Of a DNA stretch of 12,888 bases, positions 1-9,575 are shown in pieces. This DNA is from Chitinophaga pinensis (GTDB taxonomy: Bacteria > Bacteroidota > Bacteroidia > UKL13-3), in the NCBI GenBank assembly GCA_945875195.1, contig CAMCJW010000053.1, forward strand, positions 1 to 12,888, written 5' to 3'. The notes beneath the pieces were generated by a model. The model ran no database searches. It was not told where the DNA came from and worked only from the letters and a program-made list of their open reading frames with translations. Position 1 is the stretch's first letter; each line of letters starts with the position of its first letter. The position numbers and the translations under genes are program-made.

Positions 1-3000
1 AATAATGTGTTGGTAGATGTTAACCCAAGTTATGGTGCTGTTAACACTGCTGCATTAGAAATGACTGCAACGCCAACGGCAGCGGCATTTGCCTTTAATG
101 ATGTTAGAAATAATATCTTGGTTAATAATTCATCAAATACAGGTACTGCAACAGGTAATCATTACAATATAATGTACCCAACAACTTTATTCCAATTATT
201 AAATGGAGCAAATGTTTATACCATCACCTCAAATTTCAATTTGCATTTCAATGCTGGTAGTGGTAATTCTTTTGTGGGTAGATTCAATGCAACAGATTTT
301 ACAGATATTAACTCACTTAGAAGAGCTGGTACAGTTGCTAATTTGTTTTTACAAGAAAGTTCATCAGGTTATATCAATCCAAACTTTGTTGATGGAACTG
401 GAGCTGCCTCAACCGTTGATTTAAGATTGCAAACAACCAATCCTGCTGAAAGCATGGGTGACACCACCATTTCAGCTTTTGTTTTGGATGATATCAATGG
501 AACAGGTAGAAGCGGAAGACCTGATATTGGTGCTCATACTGGTACATTTACCTTGACAACGGATGTTATTAACCCTGCAATTTATTTCACTAATTTAAGC
601 AATGCTGGTTCTACAGCTAACAGAACATTCCAAGCAACTATCTATGATGCTGGTGCAATTGCAACTGCAGCTGACGCTCCAAGAGTTTATTTTAGAAAGA
701 ACCAAGGAACATGGAGTTCCAGCGCTGGCGTTTTAGCTTCTGGTTCAGCTTCAAATGGTGTATATAATTTTACCATTGATCATTCGGCTTTAGGTGGTAT
801 TACATTAGGTGATTCTGTTTATTATTATGTAATTGCCCAAGATGTTGCCGCTGGAAATATCAATTCAAGGGCGCCATACCCAACAGCAACCAATGTAAAT
901 AGCGTAACTGGCTCGCCGCTAGTGCCAGCTTCTTATATTTATAATGATCCAATTGCTACAACAGTTTATGTTGGAACAGGAATTGGTTCTCCTTCATACC
1001 CAACATTAACCGGTCCTGGAGGATTATTTGCAGCCATCAATGGTAGTACTTTAACTGCCAATACAACAGTCTTAGTTCAAGGTAGTACTGTTGAAACCGG
1101 TGCTGTTCAATTAAACAAGTGGTTGGAAAGTGGAGCTGGTAATTATACTTTAACTATCAGGCCATCTTCAGGAGCGGGACAAGTTACTTTAGCTGGAACA
1201 AGTACTAGCACCTTAGGTTTAATAAGATTAGTTGGAACCGATAGGATAAATATTTTAGGATGGGCACCAGGTGCTAATCCATTAGATACAAATTTAATCA
1301 TCAGATGTACCTCTGCTGGAACTCCTGCTTTGGCATTTATTGATGGAGGTTCAAATGATACCATTTCAGGTGTAATTTTTGCAAGTAGAAATACCAATAC
1401 TGCTGGTGCAAATGCAGGAACCATTAACTTAAGTCCGACCACTACCACCAGAGGCTTGAGCAACTTGTCATTTATTAATAACTTCCTAATAATGGATTTA
1501 ACGGGTACCACCTTCCCAGCAGTGGGAATTTATGGGCAGGGTACCACGCCAAGATTAAATACCAATATTGCTATTACAGGTAATCATTTTATTAACTTCA
1601 CTGCTAATGGAATTCAGTTAACCACTGGTTCTGGAAATAATAATTTAATTACAGGCAATCACTTCTATTTTAATTATGCTCCTATTTTTACCTCAACATT
1701 AACCTTAAATCCAATTTTAATTAATGCGGGTTCAACTACAAATGACAATACCATTGCCAACAATTGGATTGGAGGATCTGCACCATTTGCGGCAGGTACT
1801 ACATGGACAATGAGTGGTTCATTATCATTCACTGGTATCAATTTAAATACAGGTTTAACAACAGGAACAACTGTAAATAGAAATGTGATACAAAACATTA
1901 GATTTAGTAGTACAACTAATACGCTCCAAGCAACTGGAATATTAGTTCAAGGTACTGCCTCTCTTTATAATGTTACCAATAATAGAATTGGAAGTTTAAT
2001 ACAAGCAGATGGAATTTCATCAACCGCAAATCAAAGGTTTATGGGTATTCAATCATTTGCAACAGGAAATGTAATCATCACTGGTGATACCATTTCAAAT
2101 ATTTATGTATTGAATACATCAACTATTGCTGGTATTTTTGGTATTAGTGTGGGTTCTGGTTCATCTAATATTACCAATATCTCAAACAATTTTATCAATG
2201 CATTGGTAACAACTTCATTCAGTACAAGTACTACCACAGCTTGTGCCCTTTCTGGTATTGTATTAACTTCAAATAGCTTAAGTCAAACAATTGCTAATAA
2301 TACTATTAGAACTTTAATCAACCAGTCTGCGGCTTCTCATAGTATGTATGGTATAATTGTAACACTTGGATCAAATGTGATTGATAATAATTTAGTTTAT
2401 GGTTTAAACTCTAGGTCTAATTATACTGGTACAACCACCATTATGCCGCTATGTGGAATTTTCTGCTCTGCGTCAATCACAGGATCTCAAACACTTACCA
2501 ATAATACCGTTGATAGCGTTTGGATGTGGACAGCCACACCGGCTTCCACTCAAACTGCGGGAATTGGTGTATTCAATACTTTCGGACAACTAACTTTCAC
2601 AGGGAATAATGTTCGGAATATTAATTCAAATTCATCTTCTATCAACGCAACTACCTCTGCTGGTTTAATTGGTATTTTGGTCAGTTGCCCTAGTGCAATA
2701 AATAACAATATAAGCAGAAATACCGTTAGCGTTATACAACATAATAATACTATTTCGGGTACCAATGTAATTGGTATGTTATTGAGCACAAGTGCCAATT
2801 TAGTTGGTAATAATTCTAGCATAAGCAGAAACTTCATTCACAGTATCAGAAGCGTTTCAACTGGAAGTCCAATTTTAACAGGTTTAACAAATGTTAATGG
2901 TTTTGCAACATACGCTAACAATATGGTTAGGATGGGTATTGATTCAAATGCAACACTATTTACCAATGCAAATACCCAAAGAGGTATATGGCACCAAACC

Positions 3001-6000
3001 ACAACTCAAAGTAATTATTTCCATAATACTGTATTTGTGAATGGTAATCCTGGAGCAGGCGCTTTAAACACTGCTGCATTTGAAACCTCTGTTCAAATTA
3101 CTCTTGGGCAAACTTTAAATTTAAGAAACAACATTCTTTTTAATGCAACAAGTAATGGTGGAACAGCAACAGGCTTCAACTTTGGTGTTCGTTTCCAAGA
3201 TTCATTAAGAATCAACAGTGATAACAATATTATCTTTACTCCTGGAATCAATGGTATTGCAGGTGGAATTAATTTTACCAATTCACGTTATGCTTTATTA
3301 GGTGGTGATTCTAGTAGCTGGAAATCGAGGGTTAGGTTAGATTTAACTTCTGCTTCGGTTGATCCAAGTTTTGTAACAAATTCATTGGGAACTGCAGATG
3401 TTGCTTCACTTGCATTAAATTCAAGTAATCCTGCAGAAAAGAGTGGTGACGCAAGCGTTACTTCAGTTACTGATGATTTCTTTGGAAATGTGAGAGCAAG
3501 CAATTCACCTTCAGATGTGGGAGCACATTCAGGTAATTTCTCACAATCACCGGATGCATTTCCTCCAACTATTATGTTTACACCATTCACCAATGCAGGT
3601 TCAGTTTCTGGTACCAGAACTTTAACTGGAGTGGTATTTACAGATAACAATGGTATTGTTAACTCTGGCATTAATAGACCTAGAATCTATTATACAAGGG
3701 ACAGGTCAACTTGGTATAGCAGTGGCGCAATCAATATGAGTGGTTCTGCTACCAATGCTACTGCCGATTTTGTGATTGATTACTTGCAATTCGTGCCTGC
3801 ATTGAGCATCAATGACAGTGTTATGTACTTTATAGTAGCTCAAGATAATGCTGGTAATGTTCAATCGTCTGCGCCATTGGCAGTAGGAACAAATGTGAAT
3901 AGCATCTCTCAATATCCTTTGGTATTGAACCAATATAAATTCTTGCCAGTTATTCCTGCTAATACTGTATTAAGCGTGGGTGTTGGACAAACATATACCT
4001 CACTTACTGGTACTGGAGGTTTATTTGATTTCTTAAACTCTAGAACTTTAGGTGGTAATATTTCTGCTGAGATTACTTCAAACCTTACTGAACCTGGAAC
4101 TGTTCAATTGAATCAATTAGCAGAAGATGGCGTTGGAGCTGGAACATTCTCCGTAACAATTAGACCAAATGCTGCCACAGTTTCACCTCGTATTGTTGAA
4201 GGTTCTGGTGCAAGGATCATCGCATTGAATGGTTCAAACAGAATAAAAATTACTGGTGTACCAACTGGTGGAACTAATGCCCAACGTATGTTATTGATTA
4301 GAAATACCAACAATGCTGGTGTAAATATTATTGTTAATAGTGCCACTGGTGTATTGATTAATAATACCATTATCGAAAACGGAAATACTTCTGCAGCAAA
4401 TGCTGGTATTGAGTTCAGAGTTGGAGCAGGTTCATTGGCAACTGTGCCTTGTACTTTTGATACCTTAAATAACAACATCATTACCAACAATACCACTGCA
4501 TCATTGCCTGCAGGTATTCCTCAGAACGGAATTTATATGTTAGGAAATGCCAATGTTTACCACAACAATATAGTTGTATCAAACAATGAAGTTTCTAATT
4601 TCTTGTTAAATGGATATGTTATGGCAGGAAACGGTGGAGATGGTTTAAGAGTTACTACAAATCATTTTTATTATAACTTACCAATTTATACCAATGTAAG
4701 TGGTAGTCAAATTGCCATTAATATGTTATCGGGTGCTTTCTCTAGTGGAAATGTGATCTCGGGTAACTTTATAGGTGGATCAGCTGCCAACGCTTCAGGA
4801 AGTGCATGGACAGTTAATCAAACTGTAGGTTTCAATGGTATCTCTACCAGTGTTGGAAATGCTGCCAATACCTTGATTCAGAATAATACCATTCAGAACA
4901 TTAATTTTACCAATCAAACTGGTTTCAATCAGTTTGTAGCTATCAGGTGTCAGGCTGGTAATACTGTTGTTGGCGGTTCATTGGCCTTGGGAAATCAAAT
5001 TGGTCATCCAACTATTACAAATAGTATTACTTTCAGACAGCAAACATTGCATACTGGTATTTTATATTTTGGAACAAATAATATTACTATTATTGGAAAT
5101 AGGGTTCAAGGTATATTTATAGATGCACCTGCCTTATCAGCACAGATATATGGCATAGATGTTCAACAAGGTACCTTACTAGGATTGAATAACAATTTAA
5201 TTGGTAGTACCACCGTTGCTGGAAGTATCACCAATAACTCTAATTCACAAACTTATGGTATCATAGCTAGGGTTAGTGCTTTAGCTTCTCCAACCTTTAC
5301 TGTAGATGGCAACACTGTCGCAAATTTATTTGCCAGTGGCACGCAACCTACTGTATTAACTTATGGAATATTCTTGAATACAACTGTTGGTGGAAACCCA
5401 ACAGTTACCAATAACGTTATTTCTAATTTATCTACCAATAGTACCAATTTAACTACTGCGGGTGGCGCAGCTGTTGGATTGCTTTGTAATACTGCTGCTG
5501 GTTCAGTTCCTTTGTTTAGAAACAACACAATTAACGCCATCAGGGGTTTACACAATGGTACTGCTCCGGTTATGGTTACTGGTTTGGCTTTGTCTTCGGG
5601 CCAAAATGCCAATATGAGTGGAAACAGAATCTTTGATATCACGAATGCTTCTACCAGTGCAAGCACCATTTCACCAGTTCCAGTTGTTAATGGAATTCAA
5701 ATTATTGGTGGTAGTGTAAACAATACAGTTGTAAACAATCAAATTACATTAGGAACTGGGCAACCAAGTAATACCCAATTCAATGGAATTATTGTGTTTA
5801 CCTCAAATAGTGGAATTACCATGAATTTGTTTAACAATTCAATTTTAGTAGAAGGTGCCTCTGGACCTGGTGCTCAAAATAGTTATGCTTTTGTTAGAGG
5901 TAACAACACTGGTTTAGAGCAAGCTACTTGGTTGAATTTACGTAACAATGTATTTGCAAACAGAAGAACAGGTGGTACAGGATCACATTTCGCAATTGCA

Positions 6001-9000
6001 AATCAAACTGTTTCTCCAACCAATAACTTTTGGAACGTGAGTTCAAGTGCTTACAACTTATTAGTATCTTCAAATTTAGCCACTATTGGACAATGGGGAT
6101 TGGCGAACAATACCATTGCACAATGGAGAACCAATGCAACATCTGATGAATTGAGTTATGCAATTCAATCAGGAACAGGCGCTGGTCAACTAAATCTTAG
6201 TAATTTATTTGCAAATCCTGCAACTGGTAATTTAGCGCTTCAAGCTAATAATGCAGAAACATGGTATGTTTTTGGAAAAGGGATTGCTGGTTCAGCTATA
6301 TACAATTTGAATACCGACTTTGACAATGCTGCTAGAGGGACTATTTTAGGCTATGGATTAACTTTAGGTTCGACCCAACAAAATGCCGCTCCAACTGCAT
6401 TGCCGCCTGCTGCTACAGCTAATGCCGCACCTGCAGCAAGTACAACCACAAGTTATCAATTTGCTAACCGCAATGTGGCAAGTATTACATGGGGTGCAAG
6501 TGCTCCAACTGCTGCCTCGTTGTTATTCTATTCAGGTGTAAATACAGTTGGTACAGCACCTGCAGGTAATAATTTGAACCAATATTTACGCATTGATGTA
6601 AGTGGTGGTACTGCACCTTATAATTATAGTCCTACTATAAATTATGATCCTGCATTGTTGGCTAATGTAACTTCAGTGAATAACTTAAAAGTATCTAACA
6701 ATACTGGCGGTACTTTGGTATCACCAACTTATACAACTCAAGTTACCAATTCTGTTAACTCTAGTTTAAGAACTGTTTCTACATCTGGATTAACTTCTGC
6801 AACTGGTGTATCTGCCTTATTCTTAACTGCAACTGAAAATGCAGCCCCAGCTACAATTCTATCATTTACACCTAATGCAAGAGAAGTTGGAGGAGCAGTT
6901 AGTATCAGAGGAAGTTTGTTTACTGGTGCAACTGCATTGAGTTTCAATGGAACTGCTCAACCAGTATTCACAGTAGTAAATGATACATTGATTACCACAA
7001 CTGTTCCTGTTGGCGCAACTACCGGTACCGTTTCATTAACTACTCCATTTGGTAACTCAACAAGTACTGCTATTTTCACAGTTATTCCTGTTCCAACCAT
7101 CACTGCTTTAAGTGCAACTGTTGGAACTAGGGGTTCTGCTGTTACTATTACTGGTACTGGATTTACTTGGGCTACTCAAGTTCAATTCAACGGAGTAACT
7201 GCTGCCTTAACTATAGTTAATAACACTACTATTACTACTACTGTGCCATTAACTGCAACAACAGGATTTATTACAGTAACGAACCCAGCTGGTACAGCAA
7301 CAAGTGGAAGTACATACACTGTAGTGTTGGCACCAACTATTGCTTCATTTACACCAACCTCGGGACCAGCAGCCACTTCGGTGTTAATTACTGGTACTAA
7401 TTTCCAATTTGTAACCAATGTAAGATTCAATGGATTGGATGCAGTTTATTCTGTGTTAACTCCAACAACTATCTCTGCATTTGTGCCAAATGGTGCAACA
7501 ACCGGTTTAATTTCTGTAACAAATGGTTCGGGTACTGGCTCTAGTGCAACAACCTTTACTGTTGTTCAATTGCCTACCATCACTGGTTTCTCTCCTTCAT
7601 CTGGTGGTACTGGAACTTTGGTTTCTATAACTGGAACAAACTTTACCGGTACTACTGCCGTAAGATTCAACACCACGAATGCAATATCATTCACTGTTGT
7701 AAATGCAGGATTAATAACTGCTACTGTTCCTGTAGGTGCTACAACAGGTATCATTAGGGTTACAACTCCTGCTGGTGCTGATAGTACTTCAACTAACTTT
7801 ACAGTAATTGGAGATTTAATTGTAAGTACTGTACAAACCGTTTCTGGAACATACAACAATGTAACTGTAACTAGCACAGGTAATGCAACCTTAGGTGGTG
7901 TGCTTACAGCTTTGGGAACTGTTACTATAGAAACTGGAGGTCAAATCAACTTTGGTGTTGATTCAATTACAGGACCAGCAAATTTTGTTGCTCAAACTCG
8001 TAGTAGACTTAATATTGCCTCTGGAAACGGAATTTCTTCAACTGGTGGTTTTGTAGGAAACGTGCAAGTAGGTGGAACAAGAACCTTTAATTCTGGTGCA
8101 TTGTATACTTATAATGGCACTTCTGCTCAAGTTACAGGAACTGGATTACCAAGCAATGTTGATACACTTATAATTAATAATTTCAATGGTGTATCATTGT
8201 CTCAGACTACTACAGTAAATAACAGGTTAACAATGGGTAATGGTAACATTATTTTAGGAAACAATAACCTAACTGTTAATGGAACAATTACGGGTGCTGG
8301 CGCTGCAGGCTATGTTGTTACCAATAATACACCTTCTGCTACAGGTGTTTTAACTAGACCAATTGCAAACAATGCAACTGCCGTTGTTTTCCCTATTGGT
8401 ACTGCACTTTCATACATACCTGCTGAAATAACATTAACAGCTGCATCAACTTCTGACGCATTTAGCGTAAGGGTGTTTAATAATGTATTAGCAAATGGAA
8501 CATCTGGTTCAGCATTTAGCAATAATGTTGTAAACAGAACTTGGATGATTACAGAACAAGTTGTTGGTGGCTCAAATGCTACTGTAAGTTTAACTTGGGA
8601 TGATTCATTGGGTGCTGCTGGATTTAACAGATTCCAATGCGGAGTTGCTCGCTATAATGGCTTAACTTGGATTGCACCTCCTGCTTATGGAGCTGCTACT
8701 GGTACTAATCCTTATTCAAGAAGTTTAGCTGGTATTACCTCATTTGTTGGTCCTTTCTCAGTTGGAGACAACTCTGGTACATTGCCAGTTGAATTGCTTG
8801 ATTTCACAGCTATTGCTAATGGAAAAAATGCAATTTTAACATGGACAACTGTTTCCGAAATCAACAACAGTCATTTTGAAGTTGAACGCTCTTTTGATGG
8901 TAGCAACTTTGAATATGCTGGAGAAGTAAAAGGTGCAGGAAATAGTAGTGTAATGAATAAATATAAATTTATTGATGCGGGTATTGCCAATCATGCGAAA

Positions 9001-9354
9001 CTCGTTTACTACAGATTAAAGCAAGTTGATTTTGATGGAGCCTCTAACTATCATGGATTCGAAAAAGTTGATTTCGAAAAAGATGAAACCATTGATTTAA
9101 CTGTTGCAGCATATCCTAATCCATTTAGTGATCAGTTTAATATTAAGATAAATGGGGCAAGTGGCGAAAAAACTCAAATTAACATACTTGATGTAAATGG
9201 TAAATTAGTTAAGCAATTCGAAAATAATTTAGATTCAGATAAGGCACTTGTTAGCTTAGAATCTATGGATAATTTGCAAGACGGAATCTACTTTGTACAA
9301 GTTAATGTGAGGGATAATTCACATATGCTAAAAATGATTAAAGTAACAAAATAA
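1..9354 (+). CDS. Giant repetitive beta-helix / IPT surface protein with T9SS C-terminal sorting domain (5' partial)
   Basis: The frame is open to the left edge (codons for Asn-Asn precede the GTG at 7), so that GTG is not a real start and the signal peptide lies outside the window. Residues here are counted from that GTG. The order is: 'LRNNI' segment and DIGAH motif (about 1-177), Ig-like domain (about 186-315), right-handed parallel beta-helix with many NNxI/GNxI turns (about 321-1008), then the same series again (1009-1945), and the head of a third copy from 1946. An Ala/Pro/Thr-rich linker (about 2120-2150) leads to four IPT/TIG domains (2281-2601) and a beta-solenoid-like region (about 2602-2920). 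LPVELLDF (2926-2933) opens an FnIII-like domain, and a T9SS type A sorting domain with the YPNP motif at 3036-3039 ends the protein. Charged residues and Cys are scarce before the last 200 residues. By family knowledge it is exported through the Sec system and T9SS and is either cell-surface attached or released. An adhesin or matrix role is inference; no catalytic motif is visible. Confidence 0.93.
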   Translation, partial: NNVLVDVNPSYGAVNTAALEMTATPTAAAFAFNDVRNNILVNNSSNTGTATGNHYNIMYPTTLFQLLNGANVYTITSNFNLHFNAGSGNSFVGRFNATDFTDINSLRRAGTVANLFLQESSSGYINPNFVDGTGAASTVDLRLQTTNPAESMGDTTISAFVLDDINGTGRSGRPDIGAHTGTFTLTTDVINPAIYFTNLSNAGSTANRTFQATIYDAGAIATAADAPRVYFRKNQGTWSSSAGVLASGSASNGVYNFTIDHSALGGITLGDSVYYYVIAQDVAAGNINSRAPYPTATNVNSVTGSPLVPASYIYNDPIATTVYVGTGIGSPSYPTLTGPGGLFAAINGSTLTANTTVLVQGSTVETGAVQLNKWLESGAGNYTLTIRPSSGAGQVTLAGTSTSTLGLIRLVGTDRINILGWAPGANPLDTNLIIRCTSAGTPALAFIDGGSNDTISGVIFASRNTNTAGANAGTINLSPTTTTRGLSNLSFINNFLIMDLTGTTFPAVGIYGQGTTPRLNTNIAITGNHFINFTANGIQLTTGSGNNNLITGNHFYFNYAPIFTSTLTLNPILINAGSTTNDNTIANNWIGGSAPFAAGTTWTMSGSLSFTGINLNTGLTTGTTVNRNVIQNIRFSSTTNTLQATGILVQGTASLYNVTNNRIGSLIQADGISSTANQRFMGIQSFATGNVIITGDTISNIYVLNTSTIAGIFGISVGSGSSNITNISNNFINALVTTSFSTSTTTACALSGIVLTSNSLSQTIANNTIRTLINQSAASHSMYGIIVTLGSNVIDNNLVYGLNSRSNYTGTTTIMPLCGIFCSASITGSQTLTNNTVDSVWMWTATPASTQTAGIGVFNTFGQLTFTGNNVRNINSNSSSINATTSAGLIGILVSCPSAINNNISRNTVSVIQHNNTISGTNVIGMLLSTSANLVGNNSSISRNFIHSIRSVSTGSPILTGLTNVNGFATYANNMVRMGIDSNATLFTNANTQRGIWHQTTTQSNYFHNTVFVNGNPGAGALNTAAFETSVQITLGQTLNLRNNILFNATSNGGTATGFNFGVRFQDSLRINSDNNIIFTPGINGIAGGINFTNSRYALLGGDSSSWKSRVRLDLTSASVDPSFVTNSLGTADVASLALNSSNPAEKSGDASVTSVTDDFFGNVRASNSPSDVGAHSGNFSQSPDAFPPTIMFTPFTNAGSVSGTRTLTGVVFTDNNGIVNSGINRPRIYYTRDRSTWYSSGAINMSGSATNATADFVIDYLQFVPALSINDSVMYFIVAQDNAGNVQSSAPLAVGTNVNSISQYPLVLNQYKFLPVIPANTVLSVGVGQTYTSLTGTGGLFDFLNSRTLGGNISAEITSNLTEPGTVQLNQLAEDGVGAGTFSVTIRPNAATVSPRIVEGSGARIIALNGSNRIKITGVPTGGTNAQRMLLIRNTNNAGVNIIVNSATGVLINNTIIENGNTSAANAGIEFRVGAGSLATVPCTFDTLNNNIITNNTTASLPAGIPQNGIYMLGNANVYHNNIVVSNNEVSNFLLNGYVMAGNGGDGLRVTTNHFYYNLPIYTNVSGSQIAINMLSGAFSSGNVISGNFIGGSAANASGSAWTVNQTVGFNGISTSVGNAANTLIQNNTIQNINFTNQTGFNQFVAIRCQAGNTVVGGSLALGNQIGHPTITNSITFRQQTLHTGILYFGTNNITIIGNRVQGIFIDAPALSAQIYGIDVQQGTLLGLNNNLIGSTTVAGSITNNSNSQTYGIIARVSALASPTFTVDGNTVANLFASGTQPTVLTYGIFLNTTVGGNPTVTNNVISNLSTNSTNLTTAGGAAVGLLCNTAAGSVPLFRNNTINAIRGLHNGTAPVMVTGLALSSGQNANMSGNRIFDITNASTSASTISPVPVVNGIQIIGGSVNNTVVNNQITLGTGQPSNTQFNGIIVFTSNSGITMNLFNNSILVEGASGPGAQNSYAFVRGNNTGLEQATWLNLRNNVFANRRTGGTGSHFAIANQTVSPTNNFWNVSSSAYNLLVSSNLATIGQWGLANNTIAQWRTNATSDELSYAIQSGTGAGQLNLSNLFANPATGNLALQANNAETWYVFGKGIAGSAIYNLNTDFDNAARGTILGYGLTLGSTQQNAAPTALPPAATANAAPAASTTTSYQFANRNVASITWGASAPTAASLLFYSGVNTVGTAPAGNNLNQYLRIDVSGGTAPYNYSPTINYDPALLANVTSVNNLKVSNNTGGTLVSPTYTTQVTNSVNSSLRTVSTSGLTSATGVSALFLTATENAAPATILSFTPNAREVGGAVSIRGSLFTGATALSFNGTAQPVFTVVNDTLITTTVPVGATTGTVSLTTPFGNSTSTAIFTVIPVPTITALSATVGTRGSAVTITGTGFTWATQVQFNGVTAALTIVNNTTITTTVPLTATTGFITVTNPAGTATSGSTYTVVLAPTIASFTPTSGPAATSVLITGTNFQFVTNVRFNGLDAVYSVLTPTTISAFVPNGATTGLISVTNGSGTGSSATTFTVVQLPTITGFSPSSGGTGTLVSITGTNFTGTTAVRFNTTNAISFTVVNAGLITATVPVGATTGIIRVTTPAGADSTSTNFTVIGDLIVSTVQTVSGTYNNVTVTSTGNATLGGVLTALGTVTIETGGQINFGVDSITGPANFVAQTRSRLNIASGNGISSTGGFVGNVQVGGTRTFNSGALYTYNGTSAQVTGTGLPSNVDTLIINNFNGVSLSQTTTVNNRLTMGNGNIILGNNNLTVNGTITGAGAAGYVVTNNTPSATGVLTRPIANNATAVVFPIGTALSYIPAEITLTAASTSDAFSVRVFNNVLANGTSGSAFSNNVVNRTWMITEQVVGGSNATVSLTWDDSLGAAGFNRFQCGVARYNGLTWIAPPAYGAATGTNPYSRSLAGITSFVGPFSVGDNSGTLPVELLDFTAIANGKNAILTWTTVSEINNSHFEVERSFDGSNFEYAGEVKGAGNSSVMNKYKFIDAGIANHAKLVYYRLKQVDFDGASNYHGFEKVDFEKDETIDLTVAAYPNPFSDQFNIKINGASGEKTQINILDVNGKLVKQFENNLDSDKALVSLESMDNLQDGIYFVQVNVRDNSHMLKMIKVTK
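7..3030 (+). repeat. First ~1,000-residue protein module (LRNNI segment, Ig-like domain, beta-helix)
   Basis: This stretch of the giant gene is a diverged copy of the next one. Paired anchors are: LVDVNPSYGAVNTAALE (residue 2) with FVNGNPGAGALNTAAFE (1010); DIGAH (173) with DVGAH (1170); the Ig-like start DVINPAIYF (186) with DAFPPTIMF (1183); GGLF (about 339) with GGLF (about 1338); and IGGSA (588) with IGGSA (1589). The offsets are all close to 1,000 residues (997-1008), so the whole module was duplicated and then diverged. The copy probably begins upstream of the window, since only its LRNNI part onward is seen. Confidence 0.8.
3031..5841 (+). repeat. Second ~940-residue protein module; head of a third copy follows
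   Basis: This is the second copy of the module, with the same order of segments as the first: the LNLRNNILFN segment, the DVGAH motif, an Ig-like domain with RPRIYYTRD and DSVMYFIVAQD (matching APRVYFRKN and DSVYYYVIAQD in copy one), then the beta-helix. A third head starts at 5842 (ILVEGASGPGAQNSYAF, then LNLRNNVFANRRTGGTGSHF). It has no DIGAH motif, Ig-like domain or beta-helix after it, so the third copy is truncated and gives way to the C-terminal domains. Module boundaries are approximate. Confidence 0.75.
6847..7809 (+). repeat. Four tandem IPT/TIG domains
   Basis: Four Ig-fold IPT/TIG repeats lie at residues of about 2281-2361, 2363-2441, 2443-2521 and 2523-2601. Each has the typical pattern: PTIxxFxPxxG at the start, a VxITGTxF core, then VxFNG, and a TxVPxGATTGxIxVTxPxG strand before a closing FTV or YTV. 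The closing strand recurs every 80 residues (at about 7081, 7321 and 7561), then after 81 residues at 7804, so the DNA has a period close to 240 bases. Such domains usually act as spacers or binding modules in extracellular proteins. Confidence 0.88.
9085..9351 (+). other. T9SS type A C-terminal sorting domain
   Basis: The last roughly 85 residues carry the hallmarks of the T9SS type A sorting domain. AAYPNPFSDQFNI holds the YPNP box. INILDVNGKLVKQF follows as the middle beta-strand pair, and LQDGIYFVQV leads to the terminal MLKMIKVTK. In known systems the domain directs translocation through the type IX outer-membrane machinery and is usually cleaved by the PorU sortase. This segment is richer in Lys, Asp and Glu than the rest of the protein. 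No T9SS machinery gene lies in the window. Confidence 0.92.
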
Positions 9355-9364
9355 GAATAGAGAT

Positions 9365-9406
9365 AAAAAAAAATGACCATTTGAATTCAAATGGTCATTT
9401 TTTTTT
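9365..9406. terminator. Perfect 42-base palindromic, probably bidirectional terminator
   Basis: A run of nine A, the arm tgaccatttgaa, its exact complement ttcaaatggtca and a run of nine T form an uninterrupted inverted repeat. It starts 11 bases after the stop codon of the giant gene. The hairpin followed by a U-tract fits an intrinsic terminator on the plus strand. The matching A-run makes it equally good on the minus strand, where the transporter gene ends about 170 bases upstream. It therefore probably serves both converging genes. Confidence 0.88.
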
Positions 9407-9575
9407 ATAGCAGTTGTAAGATCGCAAAAGTTTTTTTGTGTGTAATATGGTTTAATAATTTTACCTGTAAAGCTTTTAACACGCCAATTTCAATAATGAT
9501 AATTCTTGATTGCTAGACCTCTAATGGCATTTATGCCAGTAATAAACTCATGCAATGTTTGTTGCCCTTCGTGTC
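9407..9575 (-). other. Intergenic region with an interrupted coding-like frame
   Basis: No intact gene is seen between the terminator and the end of the transporter gene. On the minus strand one frame reads like protein: TLHEFITGINAIRGLAIKN up to a TGA at 9492-9490, and after it WRVKSFTGKIIKPYY and on to the terminator without another stop. The frame overlaps the end of the transporter gene out of phase and has no obvious start. It could be the remnant of a lost gene or chance in a short stretch. A small dyad (tggcat/atgcca, 9525-9538) also lies here. Confidence 0.25.

Noticed and set aside
7..9. GTG at 7 as the start of the giant protein
   Set aside because: The frame is open to the first base, the sequence there matches the middle of a repeat module (copy two at 3031), and no signal peptide follows.
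203..424. 73-residue plus-strand open frame in another phase of the giant gene
   Set aside because: It lies wholly inside the well-supported reading frame and shows no protein-like features of its own.
1143..8522. Long antisense open frames within the giant gene (for example 3288-3671 and 4113-4496, minus strand)
   Set aside because: They are hydrophobic Val/Leu/Pro-rich translations expected from the antisense of Asn/Thr/Gly-rich codons, with no recognisable domains or start signals.
1..9354. CRISPR array or DNA-level tandem repeat as the cause of the repetitive look
   Set aside because: Repetition is at protein level with diverged DNA and long units; no short identical repeats with unique spacers are present.
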